From Herbidospora galbida (GTDB lineage Bacteria > Actinomycetota > Actinomycetes > Streptosporangiales > Streptosporangiaceae): DNA of 64,000 bases. Made by a program: the position numbers and the translations under genes. Shown here in pieces: positions 17,637 to 26,460 of the stretch (its first letter is position 1; every line of letters starts with the position of its first letter). The notes under the pieces are model-generated. The model saw only the letters and a list, made by a program, of their open reading frames with translations. It ran no database searches and was not told the origin of the DNA. The stretch lies in contig NZ_SZQA01000001.1 of assembly GCF_005233835.1 (NCBI RefSeq), positions 1-64,000 on the forward strand, read 5' to 3'.

Positions 17637-18797
17637 GTGCCCCGCCTGAGAGACCTGCCGTTGTGGCTGGTGTTGTGTGTTCCGGTGGTGTTCGCGCCGG
17701 TCAATCCGTATGACTGGCGGCCGCAGTCGGGGAACCTGCTGGTGGTGTCGGTGGCGGCCGGGTGCCTGGTGCTGGCGGGTGCGGTGGCGGTCGCGCGGGC
17801 GTGGCCGCTGGCGGCGCTGGTGGTGGTGCTGCTGCTGGGGCCGTGGGCGTCCAGTGAGGCGCTGGCGACGGTGCAGTTGTGGCCGATGAACCATTCGGCG
17901 AAGATCGGGCCGCTCAACGGGTTCACGCCGGCGGTGGTGACGCTGAGTTTCCTGGCCGGGATGCGGATGGAGCGGGCGCGGCCGGCGGTGTGGCTGTACG
18001 GGGTGGTCGTGGTGGTCGGCGGGGCGTGCGCGGCGGTCTCGACGCTGGGGCCGGCGCCGTCGCTGGAGCCGAATGTGTGGGTGTCGGGGCTGTCGGGGGT
18101 GCTGATCTGCAGTCTGCTGCCGTGGACGGCCGGGCGTAGCGTGCGGCACCGGCGGCAGGGGCGGCTGCGGGAGCGGCTGATGGTCGAGGAGCAGGCGCGG
18201 CTGCGGGAGCGGGCGCGGATCGCCCAGGACGTCCACGACTCCCTCGGGCACGAGCTGGCGTTGATCGCGTTGCGGGCGGGGGCGATGGAGATGGCCGCCG
18301 ATCTGCCGGTCCGGCATCGGGAGGCGGCCGCGGGGTTGCGGGAGGCGGCCGGGGACGCGACCGAGCGGCTGCGGCGGGTGATCGGGATGCTGCGGGCGCA
18401 GGACGAACCGGCGACGCTGCTCCCCCACGCGCGGGCCGGCGGGATCGCCGACCTGGTCGCGCGGGCGCGGGCGTCGGGGATGACGGTGACTTTGGAGGGC
18501 GACGGGGCGGGCGGCGATCCGCTGGGGGCGGCCTACCGGGTCGTCCAGGAGGGGCTGACGAACGCGGCCAAGCACGCGCCGGGCGCGCCGGTCGTGGTGA
18601 CGCTGAGCAGGCGGGAGGGGCGGATGACGGTGACGGTGCGCAACGACGCCGGGCCGGGCGCGGAGGCGCCCCGGCCGGGGACGGGCCTGGTCGGGCTGTC
18701 GGAGCGGGTGCGGCTGGCGGGCGGGACGTTCGCGGCGCGGGTGGAGGACGGCATGTTCGAGATCAGCGCCGGCATCCCCGACGAGGCCCCGGCATGA
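17637..18797 (+). CDS. NarL-type sensor histidine kinase
   Basis: 386 residues starting with GTG. Five or so TM helices occupy residues 8-165 with short loops and no large extracellular sensor. A dimerisation/phosphoacceptor domain follows with His in RIAQDVHDSLGHELALIA (HisKA_3 type). The ATPase has the N-box YRVVQEGLTNAAKHAPG and the G-box GTGLVGLSERV. It is coupled to the response regulator by an ATGA overlap. The signal is unknown; it may act from the membrane plane. Confidence 0.94.
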   Translation: MPRLRDLPLWLVLCVPVVFAPVNPYDWRPQSGNLLVVSVAAGCLVLAGAVAVARAWPLAALVVVLLLGPWASSEALATVQLWPMNHSAKIGPLNGFTPAVVTLSFLAGMRMERARPAVWLYGVVVVVGGACAAVSTLGPAPSLEPNVWVSGLSGVLICSLLPWTAGRSVRHRRQGRLRERLMVEEQARLRERARIAQDVHDSLGHELALIALRAGAMEMAADLPVRHREAAAGLREAAGDATERLRRVIGMLRAQDEPATLLPHARAGGIADLVARARASGMTVTLEGDGAGGDPLGAAYRVVQEGLTNAAKHAPGAPVVVTLSRREGRMTVTVRNDAGPGAEAPRPGTGLVGLSERVRLAGGTFAARVEDGMFEISAGIPDEAPA

Positions 18798-18841
18798 CCC
18801 ACGGCATGACCCACGGCATGACCCACGGCATGACCCACGGC
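18794..18841 (+). repeat. 12-bp tandem repeat x 4 carrying start codons
   Basis: ATGACCCACGGC is perfectly repeated four times at the start of the response-regulator gene. Each unit supplies an in-frame ATG, and the first ATGA overlaps the kinase stop. Unit number can change by slippage without shifting the frame. Confidence 0.95.
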
Positions 18842-19513
18842 ATGATCCCCGGATTGATCAAGGTGGTGCTGGCCGACGACGAGATGCTGATCCGGGCCGG
18901 GGTGCGGGCGATCCTGGACGCCGACCCGGGCATCGACGTGGTCGCCGAGGCCGGTGACGGGCGCGAGGCGGTGGAGCGGACGCTGTCGCACCGGCCTGAT
19001 GTGGTCGTGATGGACATCCGGATGCCGGTCCTGGACGGCCTGGCCGCCGCCGCCGAGATCCGCCGCGCCAGCCCGGCGACGGGGGTGGTGATGCTGACGA
19101 CGTTCGGTGAGGACGAGTACATCGCGCGGGCGCTGAAGGTGGGCGCGGGCGGGTTCCTGCTGAAGTCGGGTGACCCGCGTGAGCTGCTGGCCGGGATTCA
19201 CGCCGTGGCGGGCGGGGCGGCGTATCTGTCGCCGAAGGTGGCCGCGCGGGTGATCGCCGAGCTGAACAACCGCGACTCGGGGCGGGCGGCGGCGGCGCGG
19301 GGGCGGGTGGCGGCGCTGACGCCGCGCGAGCGTGAGGTGCTGGAGCTGGTGGGGGCCGGGCTGTCGAACCAGGCGATCGCCCGGTCGCTGCGGCTGACGG
19401 AGGGGACGGTGAAGACGTATGTGAGCGCTATTTTGACCCGGCTGGGGGTGGCCAACCGGGTCCAGGCGGCGATCGTGGCCTACGAGGCGGGGGCGGTCAC
19501 CTTCGAGGGGTGA
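18794..19513 (+). CDS. NarL/LuxR-family response regulator with repeated N-terminus
   Basis: 239 residues as translated from the first ATG. The receiver domain starts at IKVVLADDEMLIRAG, with the phosphoacceptor Asp in VVVMDIRMPV and Lys in FLLKSGD. The C-terminal LuxR HTH is LTPREREVLELVGAGLSNQA through GTVKTYVSAILTRLG. The first 16 residues are four copies of MTHG encoded by a 12-bp tandem repeat, so five in-frame ATGs (18794, 18806, 18818, 18830, 18842) precede the receiver. The true start is ambiguous. It is coupled to the kinase by ATGA. Confidence 0.93.
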   Translation: MTHGMTHGMTHGMTHGMIPGLIKVVLADDEMLIRAGVRAILDADPGIDVVAEAGDGREAVERTLSHRPDVVVMDIRMPVLDGLAAAAEIRRASPATGVVMLTTFGEDEYIARALKVGAGGFLLKSGDPRELLAGIHAVAGGAAYLSPKVAARVIAELNNRDSGRAAAARGRVAALTPREREVLELVGAGLSNQAIARSLRLTEGTVKTYVSAILTRLGVANRVQAAIVAYEAGAVTFEG

Positions 19514-19517
19514 GCGG

Positions 19518-19841
19518 TCAGGTCGACAGGCTGAAGGGGGTCACGGCGGCGACGGCGGCGACCGGGAGCGGGCCGTAGATGTGCGGGAACTCCTCGGCCG
19601 TCCCTTCGGGGCTCTCCATCACGACGGGGACGCTCAGCTGGGTGTCGTCGATGTGCAGCAGGAGCAGCGGCTCGGTGACGTCGGCGTAGAAGCGGGTCGC
19701 GACGGCGCGGGCTTGGGGCAGGTCGCGGGAGGCGTGGATGAAGCCCTCCTGCTCCAGGGTGCGTCCCAGGGTGGAGATGCGGTACTCCCCGTCCTTCTGG
19801 GCGTGCGCCCAGTCCGAGGCCAGCGCGAGATGAAAGATCAC
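19518..19841 (-). CDS. DUF952-family protein
   Basis: 107 residues. The family hallmarks are present: MIFHLALASDWAHAQ at the start, EGFIHASRDLPQA in the middle, and FPHIYGPLPVAAV near the end. DUF952 has a fold related to ADP-ribosyltransferase/glutathione-transferase-like barrels, and its function is not established. It ends 4 bp after the response regulator stop (convergent) and starts 14 bp from the SMR gene end on the same strand. Confidence 0.9.
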   Translation of the reverse strand: MIFHLALASDWAHAQKDGEYRISTLGRTLEQEGFIHASRDLPQARAVATRFYADVTEPLLLLHIDDTQLSVPVVMESPEGTAEEFPHIYGPLPVAAVAAVTPFSLST

Positions 19842-19855
19842 TCTTCGAGCCTATG

Positions 19856-20179
19856 TCAGTGGGAGCCGGACAGGTTGAGCAGGACCACCCCGCCGATGAT
19901 GAGCGCGATGCCGCCGGCTTTGACGAGTGTCATCGTCTCCCCCAGGAACAGCGCGCCGATGGAGGCGATCACGGCGGTGCCGACCCCGGCCCACACGGCG
20001 TAGGCGACTCCGACGGGCATCTGCAGCTTCAGGGCCCGTGACAGCAGCGCGAAGGAGGCCACGTAGCCGACCACGACGACGACCGACCAGAGTCGGTGGG
20101 AGAAGCCGTTGCTCAGTTTCAGCGCGGTGGTGGCGAGCACCTCGGACACGATGGCTCCCGCCAGGAAAATCCACGCCAC
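19856..20179 (-). CDS. Small multidrug resistance (SMR) exporter
   Basis: 107 residues with four TM helices. The essential membrane Glu lies at position 13 in AWIFLAGAIVSEVLATTALK, with YAVWAGVGTAVIASIGALFLGE and a C-terminal helix ending LLNLSGSH. This matches EmrE/QacE/Gdx-type proton-coupled exporters of cationic drugs or guanidinium. It cannot be assigned to one subtype with certainty. Confidence 0.92.
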   Translation of the reverse strand: MAWIFLAGAIVSEVLATTALKLSNGFSHRLWSVVVVVGYVASFALLSRALKLQMPVGVAYAVWAGVGTAVIASIGALFLGETMTLVKAGGIALIIGGVVLLNLSGSH

Positions 20180-20255
20180 AGCTGTTCCTTTCGAGTTATT
20201 TGCACCTTTTGTGACACGCTATCGGTGCGCGCGTTCGACTGGCGAGAAGGGTCGA

Positions 20256-21260
20256 ATGCGTGTTCTACTGGTCGTCATGCGTTGGGACGCACCCACCCTG
20301 CACGAGCCGGGGCCCGCGCGCCCCCGGGTCGAGCGGCAGGCGATCACCCGCGAGTTCGGCGACATCACCTGCTACGAGGTGAGCGCCCGCACCGCCGTCG
20401 AGGCCGTCCCGGCCGCGGCCGAGCTCCCCTACGCGTGGGCCGTCAGCCCCTACCGAGGCTGCCGGACCGGCTGCCGCTACTGCGCCGCCCGCAAGGGCCA
20501 CCGTTACCTGGGCCTGGACACCGGCGACGACTTCGACACCAAGATCGTGGTGAAGACCGATCTGGCCGACCGGCTGCGCCGCGAGCTGGCCGCCCCCAAA
20601 TGGCGGGGCGAGCCGGTCGCGCTCGGCCTCAACGGCGACTGCTACCAGGGCGCCGAAGAGGTCTACCGGCTCATGCCGAAGATCATCAAGGCGCTGGCCG
20701 ACGCCGGCAACCCGTTCACCGTGCTGACCAAGAGCCCGCTCATCCTGCGCGACCTGCCCCTGTTACGCGAGGCGGCCAAGGTCACCCGCGTGTCGGTCGC
20801 GGTGTCGGTCGGCTTCGTCGACGACCGCCTGCGGCGCGGCCTGGAACCCGGCGCGGTCTCCCCGCAGCGCCGCCTGGAGATCTGCGCGGCCCTCAACGAG
20901 GCGGGCATCCCGTGCGGGGTGCTGATGGCGCCCATCCTGCCGCTGATCACCGACTCTCCCGACAGCCTGCAGGCGACCGTCCGCCGCGCCGCCGAAGCCG
21001 GCGCGGTCAGCCTGGTCCCGGGCGTGCTGCGGCTGCCGCCGGGCGCCCGCGACCCGTTCCTGGCGTGGCTGGCGCGCGACCATCCGGGGCTGGTGCCGCG
21101 CTATGAGGACCTCTACGGCGCCGGCCCGCTGACCCCGCCCGACTACCGCTCCCGCATCGCCGCCCAGGTCGAGTCGCTGGCCGCCGCCTACGGCATCGGC
21201 AAGACGTCCCGGCAGTGGAAACGCCGCCGCTCCCCCGACCGGCAGCTCACCCTGGTTTAG
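20256..21260 (+). CDS. Radical SAM protein, Rv2578c family
   Basis: 334 residues. The radical-SAM iron-sulphur motif is C-x3-C-x2-C in YRGCRTGCRYCAARKG, near residues 67-82. Further conserved segments are LGLNGDCYQGAEEVYRL and FTVLTKSPLILRDL. Relatives resemble spore-photoproduct-lyase-like proteins and are common in actinobacteria; the substrate is unknown. ATG 20256 has GAGAAGG six bases upstream. An alternative ATG lies at 20277. Divergent from the SMR gene. Confidence 0.88.
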   Translation: MRVLLVVMRWDAPTLHEPGPARPRVERQAITREFGDITCYEVSARTAVEAVPAAAELPYAWAVSPYRGCRTGCRYCAARKGHRYLGLDTGDDFDTKIVVKTDLADRLRRELAAPKWRGEPVALGLNGDCYQGAEEVYRLMPKIIKALADAGNPFTVLTKSPLILRDLPLLREAAKVTRVSVAVSVGFVDDRLRRGLEPGAVSPQRRLEICAALNEAGIPCGVLMAPILPLITDSPDSLQATVRRAAEAGAVSLVPGVLRLPPGARDPFLAWLARDHPGLVPRYEDLYGAGPLTPPDYRSRIAAQVESLAAAYGIGKTSRQWKRRRSPDRQLTLV

Positions 21261-21396
21261 TGACGGGCGGGCACCAGCGACCCCGCGCGGGCCCGCGGGC
21301 CGGCTTGAGCCGGGCACCCGGATGGTCGAGGCCGTGGCGCCCGCCACGCGGTAAATCGATGGTCGGCGGCCCCCGCGCCCCGCTACCGTCGCCCCC

Positions 21397-22125
21397 ATGT
21401 CCGCGCCCTTCTCCGCCGCCGATCTGGCCGCCTTCACCCGCGACGGCTTCGTGAAACTGCCCGCGATCGTCCCCCGGCAGGTCGCCGACGCCGCCCGCGA
21501 CATCCTGTGGCGGCAGATCGGCCTGTCCCCCGACGACCCGTCGGGCTGGACCCAGACGGTCGTGTGGACCGCCGACCCGGCCGGCTTCGGCCCGTTCGGC
21601 CAGATGATCGGCTCCCCCCGCCTGGCCGCGGGCCTGGACCAGATCGCCGGCGAGGGCCGCTGGGGCAGACGGACCACCCTGGGCAACATCCCCGTCCGCT
21701 TCCCCCGGCTCCCCGACGCGGGCGACACCGGCTGGCACATCGACCTCAACGCCGCCCCCGACTGGTCGAAGATCGCCGTCCGGTCGCGCAGCCTGCTGCT
21801 GCTCACCCTGTTCTCCGAGGTCGGCCCCGACGACGCCCCCACCCGCATCCGCGCCGGCTCCCAGCGCGACACCGCCGCCCTGCTCGGCGACGACGAGGTC
21901 GACCTGATGGCCTACGGCCCCCGCCTCGACGAGGTCAGCCGCCACCGCCCGGTGACTTATGCGACGGGCGAGCCGGGCGACGTCTACATCTGCCACCCGC
22001 TCCTGGTCCACGCCGCCCAGACCCACCAGGGCACCCGCCCCCGCTTCATGTCCCAGCTCCCGATCACCCTCGACCCCCACCTCGACCCGGCCGAGGACAC
22101 CCCGCTGGGCGCCGCCCTGCGCTGA
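21397..22125 (+). CDS. Phytanoyl-CoA dioxygenase (PhyH) family protein
   Basis: 242 residues. The Fe(II)/2-oxoglutarate facial triad is visible as WHIDLN (His-x-Asp) and the distal His in ICHPLLVHAAQTHQGTRPRF, with the 2-oxoglutarate-binding Arg just after. The N-terminal FTRDGFVKLPAIVP is typical of the family. It probably hydroxylates or halogenates a small molecule; the substrate is unknown. Stand-alone gene with a short promoter region upstream. Confidence 0.88.
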   Translation: MSAPFSAADLAAFTRDGFVKLPAIVPRQVADAARDILWRQIGLSPDDPSGWTQTVVWTADPAGFGPFGQMIGSPRLAAGLDQIAGEGRWGRRTTLGNIPVRFPRLPDAGDTGWHIDLNAAPDWSKIAVRSRSLLLLTLFSEVGPDDAPTRIRAGSQRDTAALLGDDEVDLMAYGPRLDEVSRHRPVTYATGEPGDVYICHPLLVHAAQTHQGTRPRFMSQLPITLDPHLDPAEDTPLGAALR

Positions 22126-22340
22126 CCTCCTCTGCTCCGTTACGGCTCCGCCCACCCTGGCACCGCCCGCCGCCCGGCACGAGCCCCGCATCCGGCGCCC
22201 ACCGGCCGCGCCCCGTCGCGCCGCGACGACGCCGGGTGGGGCCACAGGGGCCGGAACCGGCCGTCTTCACCGCCCTTCTGCCGCCTCACGCGGCGAAACT
22301 CCACGCCGGTGGATGCGGGTGAAGGCCTGGCCGATGGGTG

Positions 22341-23804
22341 TCAGCCCGACCCGGAAGAGGGCTCCCGCCGGTGCGCCGCCTCGCGCAGCACGGCCGCCAC
22401 CCGGTGCCTGCCGCCGTGTTCGGCCCAGCCGAGCGCGGTCGCCTGAAACCGGGTGTCGGTGGTCGCCGGATCGGCCCCCAGCTCGATCAGCGCCCTCACC
22501 GTGTCGACGTCGTCGTTCCACGCCGCGTCGTGCAGCGGAGTCGAGCCCTGCCGATGGTCGACGTCGAACCCCAGCCCGGCCAGCAGCCGCACCGCCTCCG
22601 TCTTGCCCAGCCCGGCGGCCCGGTTGATCAGCCCCGGGAAGGCGGCCAGCGCCCGCGCCAGGACCTCCGGCCCGAACGCGGCCACGGCGGCGGCGTCGGC
22701 GCGCATGCAGGCGGCGACGAACGCGTCCAGCTCCGGAAGGTCGGCCGAGGCGCCGGCGGCGGCGAGCACCTCCGCGACCTCGGTGTGCCCGTTGAGCAGC
22801 GCCAGCTCATAGGGGGTGCGCCCGCCGTAGGCGGGATGCTCGCCCCGCCCGTCGACCTCGGCGCCGTGCGCGAGCAGCAGCCGGGCCCGTCGCGGCCCGC
22901 CCCGCAGCGCGGCCGTGGCCAGCTCCTCCCGCATCAGCTGCCGCGGCGACTGGATCGTCGGGCCCAGCCGCCGATGCCACGGCCCGCCCGTCCCGGTGCC
23001 CAGGCCGAACTCCAGCAGCACCTCCAGATGGGAGACGTCGTCGGAGAAGGAGCCGCCGAGCCCCCGGTTGTAGAGGGTCTGGCTGTCGTTGGGGTCGGCC
23101 CCGGCCTCCAGCAGCAGCCGGGCCAGCGCCGGGCCGTGCGGATGCGCCGGCTGGTCGCCCTCGCCGCCGCCGAACACCCCGGTCAGCGCGGTGAACGGCG
23201 AGGTCAGCCCCTCCCACAGGAAGCCGGCGTTCGGGTCGGCGCCGCAGCGGAGCAGCAGCCGCGCCGCCGCCACGGGGTCACCCGGGGCCGTGAGGCGGGC
23301 GTAGGCCAGATAGAGCAGCGGCTCCCAGCCGAACGGCCCGCCCTGCGCCCGCGCGAGCCCCGGGTCGGCGGCCAGCGCATCGGCCAGCGCATCGGTCAGG
23401 GCGCCGGCGGAGCCGGTCGCCGCCATGGTGAACACGTTCGCGGTGGCCAGGTCCGGATGGCGGGCCAGCAGGCGGTCGGCCTCCCCGGTCCGGCCCGGAT
23501 AGTCCGCGCCGTAGGTGAGACAGGCCAGCCGCAGGAACTCGGCCGGCAGGTCGTCGGCGGGTTCGACCAGGTGCGGCGACCGGGAGTGGCGGGCGACGGT
23601 GTCGAGGTGGGCCTTCAGGCGGGGCCAGCTCGCGAAGCCGTACATGCGGGCGATGACCAGCTGCGCGTCCGACAGGGTGAGGGTCTGCGGCGGCCGGGGA
23701 TGGAACTCGGCGACCAGCGCCGCCGAATCCCGCCGCAGCAGCGTCTTGGCCTGCTTGCGCAGCCACTCGATGCTGGGGTTGTCGGGCAGACGACGTACAG
23801 GCAT
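22341..23804 (-). CDS. Ankyrin-repeat protein
   Basis: 487 residues, starting MPVRRLPDNPSIEWLRKQAKTLL, a conserved N-terminus of actinobacterial ankyrin proteins. Ankyrin-type repeats are scattered from residue 130 on: LLLRCGADPNAG, LLLEAGADPNDS, LLLAHGAEVDGRG, GRTPYELALLNGHTEVAEVL, STPLHDAAWNDDVDTVRALI. A protein-protein interaction role is likely, partner unknown. An alternative GTG is one codon upstream. The 215 bp beyond its 3' end (22126-22340) hold no gene I can support. Confidence 0.9.
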   Translation of the reverse strand: MPVRRLPDNPSIEWLRKQAKTLLRRDSAALVAEFHPRPPQTLTLSDAQLVIARMYGFASWPRLKAHLDTVARHSRSPHLVEPADDLPAEFLRLACLTYGADYPGRTGEADRLLARHPDLATANVFTMAATGSAGALTDALADALAADPGLARAQGGPFGWEPLLYLAYARLTAPGDPVAAARLLLRCGADPNAGFLWEGLTSPFTALTGVFGGGEGDQPAHPHGPALARLLLEAGADPNDSQTLYNRGLGGSFSDDVSHLEVLLEFGLGTGTGGPWHRRLGPTIQSPRQLMREELATAALRGGPRRARLLLAHGAEVDGRGEHPAYGGRTPYELALLNGHTEVAEVLAAAGASADLPELDAFVAACMRADAAAVAAFGPEVLARALAAFPGLINRAAGLGKTEAVRLLAGLGFDVDHRQGSTPLHDAAWNDDVDTVRALIELGADPATTDTRFQATALGWAEHGGRHRVAAVLREAAHRREPSSGSG

Positions 23805-24462
23805 CACAACCTCGTTTCCGTCTGGCCTGGCATCCGCATGATCAGGCCGGAAAAGAGGTCGGGCCGTGCCGGTGGTGGAGCATCAGGTGGGCTCGGCCCT
23901 TCCCGCGGATCGGTCGCGCCCTGAGCGCGCCCCCAGGGTACGCCAGCGGACGATATGGCTGGAAGCTGATCTACGCAAAGAGCCCGCTTTCGCCTGGCGG
24001 AGCCCACCCTCGCCCCGCTCACTGCGGCATGCGTGGCTGAGCGAGCGGACCCGGCAGATCCACGCAGCCTCCCGCGGCACCTACGGGTCGCGGCGCGTTT
24101 ACGCCGAGCTCAAGCTGGGCGGCGGCCTGATCGTCGCCTACCACACAGTCGAGATGCTGATGCAGCGTGAGGGCATCCGTGGCCTGCCCGGCAACCCGCG
24201 AGGGCGCCGGCCGGTCCAGCAGGTCCCCACCGCGGCCGACATGGTCGACCGGGACTTCCACCGGGACGCACCCAACATGTTGTGGGTCACCGACATCACC
24301 GAACACCCCACTCGCGAAGGCAAGGTCTATTGCTGCGTCGTCCTGGACGTCTACTCCCGCCGGGTCGTGGTGGTCCATCGACTCCACCCAGACCTCGGCA
24401 CTGGTCACTGGGCTTGATCCGGTTTGACGGACATCTGAGATCAGGGGTTCGTCCCCGGAAGG

Positions 24463-24777
24463 ATGTCCATCATGGAGAGCATGGGGAAGAAGAAGCGTCC
24501 TCGCCGCTCGTTCACGCCGGAGTTCAAGGCCGAGATCGTCGAGCTGTGCCAGCGCGGTGACCGTTCGATCGGTCAGGTGGCCAAGGACTTCGGCCTGACC
24601 GAGACCGCGGTGCGGAGCTGGGTCCGCCAGGCCGAGGTCGACGCCGGGGCATGTGACGGGCTGACCAGCGACGAGCGTGAGGAGCTGGCCGCGTTGCGGT
24701 GGGAGAACCGCCGGCTGCGCGAGGACGTCGACATCCTCAAGCGAGCCACCGCTTTCTTCGCGAAGGAGACCCGGTGA
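24463..24777 (+). CDS. IS3-family transposase OrfA
   Basis: 104 residues. The N-terminal helix-turn-helix ([21 protein letters not shown] through [15 protein letters not shown]) binds the IS ends. The C-terminal leucine-zipper-like coiled coil ([20 protein letters not shown]) mediates oligomerisation. The stop overlaps the GTG of orfB (GTGA), and the orfB frame (-1 relative) is open upstream to about 24699, so coupling or a -1 frameshift could make OrfAB. No A6G slippery run is visible. An ATG at 24472 is an alternative start. Confidence 0.93.
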   Translation: MSIMESMGKKKRPRRSFTPEFKAEIVELCQRGDRSIGQVAKDFGLTETAVRSWVRQAEVDAGACDGLTSDEREELAALRWENRRLREDVDILKRATAFFAKETR

Positions 24778-25646
24778 ACGTGGACCCGTTCATCGAGGCG
24801 GAGAAGCGCGGCGGTCACACCGTCAAACGGGCGTGTGAGCTGCTGGAGGTCTCCCGAGCCGCCTTCTACGCACGCCGCAACGCTCATCGCGGCCCTCGCG
24901 CCGTCCGTGATGAGGAACTGGGAGAGCGCATCGGCGGTCTCCACCGCGATTCGCGTGGCACCTACGGCGCCCCGCGTATCCACGCGGCTTTGCGGCGGGA
25001 GGGTGAGCGATGCGGCCGGCGCCGGGTCGCCCGCCTGATGCGCGTGCTGGGATTACAGGGCAGGCACCGGCGCCGCCGGCCGATCACCACGATCCCCGCC
25101 CCGGACACCGGTGGCAGGCCCGATCTGATCGGCCGGGACTTCCAGCCCGGTCCTGGCGGGATCGACACCCGCTGGTGCGGCGACATCACCTACATCGCCA
25201 CTGATGAGGGCTGGTTGTATCTGGCCACGGTCATCGACATCGCCTCCCGGCGGGTGGTCGGCTGGGCCACCGCCGACCATCTGCGCACCGAACTCGTCGC
25301 TGACGCCCTGCGGCAGGCGTGGCACACCCGCCGTCCCGCGACGCCGGTGATCTTTCACTCCGATCGCGGCTGCCAATACACCAGTGCCGCCTACGCTCAG
25401 CTGGCACAGCGGCTCGGTGTCCGGCTGTCGGTCGGCCGCAGGGGTCAGTGCTGGGACAACGCGCTGGCCGAGTCGTTCTTCGCCACGATCAAGAGCGAAC
25501 TGCTGGAGGAACATCGCTGGCCCACCAGGGCCGCCGCGCGCAGCGCGATCTTCGAGTTCATCGAGAGCTGGTACAACCTGCACCGCCTGCACAGCAGTCT
25601 TGGCTACCGAAGTCCCGCCGAGTTCGAGGCCGCAGCCACGGCCTGA
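24774..25646 (+). CDS. IS3-family transposase OrfB (DDE integrase)
   Basis: 290 residues. HTH_21-type N-terminus ([19 protein letters not shown]), then an rve integrase core with the catalytic triad: Asp in [12 protein letters not shown], Asp in [13 protein letters not shown], and Glu in [15 protein letters not shown], spaced as in D,D(35)E enzymes. All catalytic residues are present. GTG 24774 is inferred from the overlap with orfA. Differences from the surrounding decayed OrfB show that the two elements belong to different IS3 subgroups. Confidence 0.93.
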   Translation: MNVDPFIEAEKRGGHTVKRACELLEVSRAAFYARRNAHRGPRAVRDEELGERIGGLHRDSRGTYGAPRIHAALRREGERCGRRRVARLMRVLGLQGRHRRRRPITTIPAPDTGGRPDLIGRDFQPGPGGIDTRWCGDITYIATDEGWLYLATVIDIASRRVVGWATADHLRTELVADALRQAWHTRRPATPVIFHSDRGCQYTSAAYAQLAQRLGVRLSVGRRGQCWDNALAESFFATIKSELLEEHRWPTRAAARSAIFEFIESWYNLHRLHSSLGYRSPAEFEAAATA

Positions 25647-26233
25647 CCACCACACCAGCGGTGTCCGTCAAAGCGGAACAAGCTCACACCAACACGCTCG
25701 GGATGGCCATCCACAACCGTAGCCCGCAGCCGCGCGGGCTGATCCACTCCGATCACGGGACGCAGTTCACCTCATGGGCGTTCACCCGCCGCGCCCGCGA
25801 ATCCGGGCTCGTCCCCTCCATGGGGTCCATCGGCGACTGCTTCGACAACGCCGTCATCGAGTCCTTCTGGGGCCGCATGCAGGTCGAGCTCCTCAACCGG
25901 CAACGATGGAGAACCCGCATCGAACTCGCCAACGCGATCTTCGACTACCTCGAAATCTTCCACAATCGGCAACGCCGCCACAGCGCCCTTGGCATGCACA
26001 CACCGGTCGAATACCAGATGCTCTACCCAACCCGCCAACCGGCCTAGAGTCTGGCAATCCGGCTCCACCCAACACAGGGAACATCGGAGTCTCCACCGAT
26101 CCCGGACCGCTTCACTCCCTGGACGGGCCTCGCTTAGCTCGGGCCGCGCTCGCTTCGCTCGACTCACTTTCAGGCTCGGACACGCCGCTCCCAGTGAATC
26201 GTCGGCTGGAGGACTGATCAGGCCGTCTCGTCG

Positions 26234-26267
26234 GTCACCTGCCACGGGGTTGCCCGTGGCAGGTGAC
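26234..26267. terminator. Perfect 15-bp hairpin between IS remnant and secreted orphan
   Basis: GTCACCTGCCACGGG (26234-26248) pairs perfectly with CCCGTGGCAGGTGAC (26253-26267) around a GTTG loop. It lies between convergent transcription units and could be a bidirectional terminator. There is no U-tract, so it could instead be an element-end structure. The rest of 26048-26460 holds no gene I can support. Confidence 0.6.
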
Positions 26268-26460
26268 GGCATCTCCGCTGGGTGAACTTCGCCCGGCCGC
26301 GCTCACGTCGATCCCACCCAGAGGCTGTGGGGCGCCGGAGGCGTTGATCGGCTACGAGGTCGCTGGAGCAGCTCGGCTTCTCCGTGGAGGCCGAACGCCT
26401 TACCGGCTCCTTAGGCGCGCCTGGGTGATCAGCGCTTCGGCCGGGGCGGACCAGGTGCGC

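Larger units (their letters stand above)
24409..25686 (+). mobile_element. Intact IS3-family insertion sequence, 1278 bp
   Basis: The 25-bp terminal inverted repeats match at 22 of 25 positions: left 24409-24433 (TGGGCTTGATCCGGTTTGAC...), right 25662-25686, which on the minus strand begins TGAGCTTGTTCCGCTTTGAC. A 3-bp target duplication CAC flanks it (24406-24408 and 25687-25689). It carries overlapping orfA and orfB on the plus strand. With both frames open, clean ends and an intact target duplication, it is probably recent and possibly still active. Confidence 0.93.
24001..26047 (+). pseudogene. Decayed IS3-family transposase (OrfB), interrupted by a second IS
   Basis: The left part (about 24001-24408) encodes the N-terminus of an IS3 OrfB: RHAWLSERTRQIHAASRGTY, then LWVTDITEHPTREGKVYCCV. 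The right part (25690-26047) encodes its remainder, including IHSDHGTQFTS (second Asp) and NAVIESFWGRMQVEL (Glu). Three lesions are visible: the orfA and left end are missing, a 2-nt deletion near 24370 shifts the frame (RRVV then WSIDSTQTSALVT), and another IS is inserted at 24409. Deleting that IS and one CAC restores LVTNTLGMA exactly. Confidence 0.88.

Noticed and set aside
24699-24777. Programmed -1 frameshift between orfA and orfB
   Set aside because: The frames are arranged as required, but no A6G or other strong slippery run is visible. GTGA coupling explains expression equally well.
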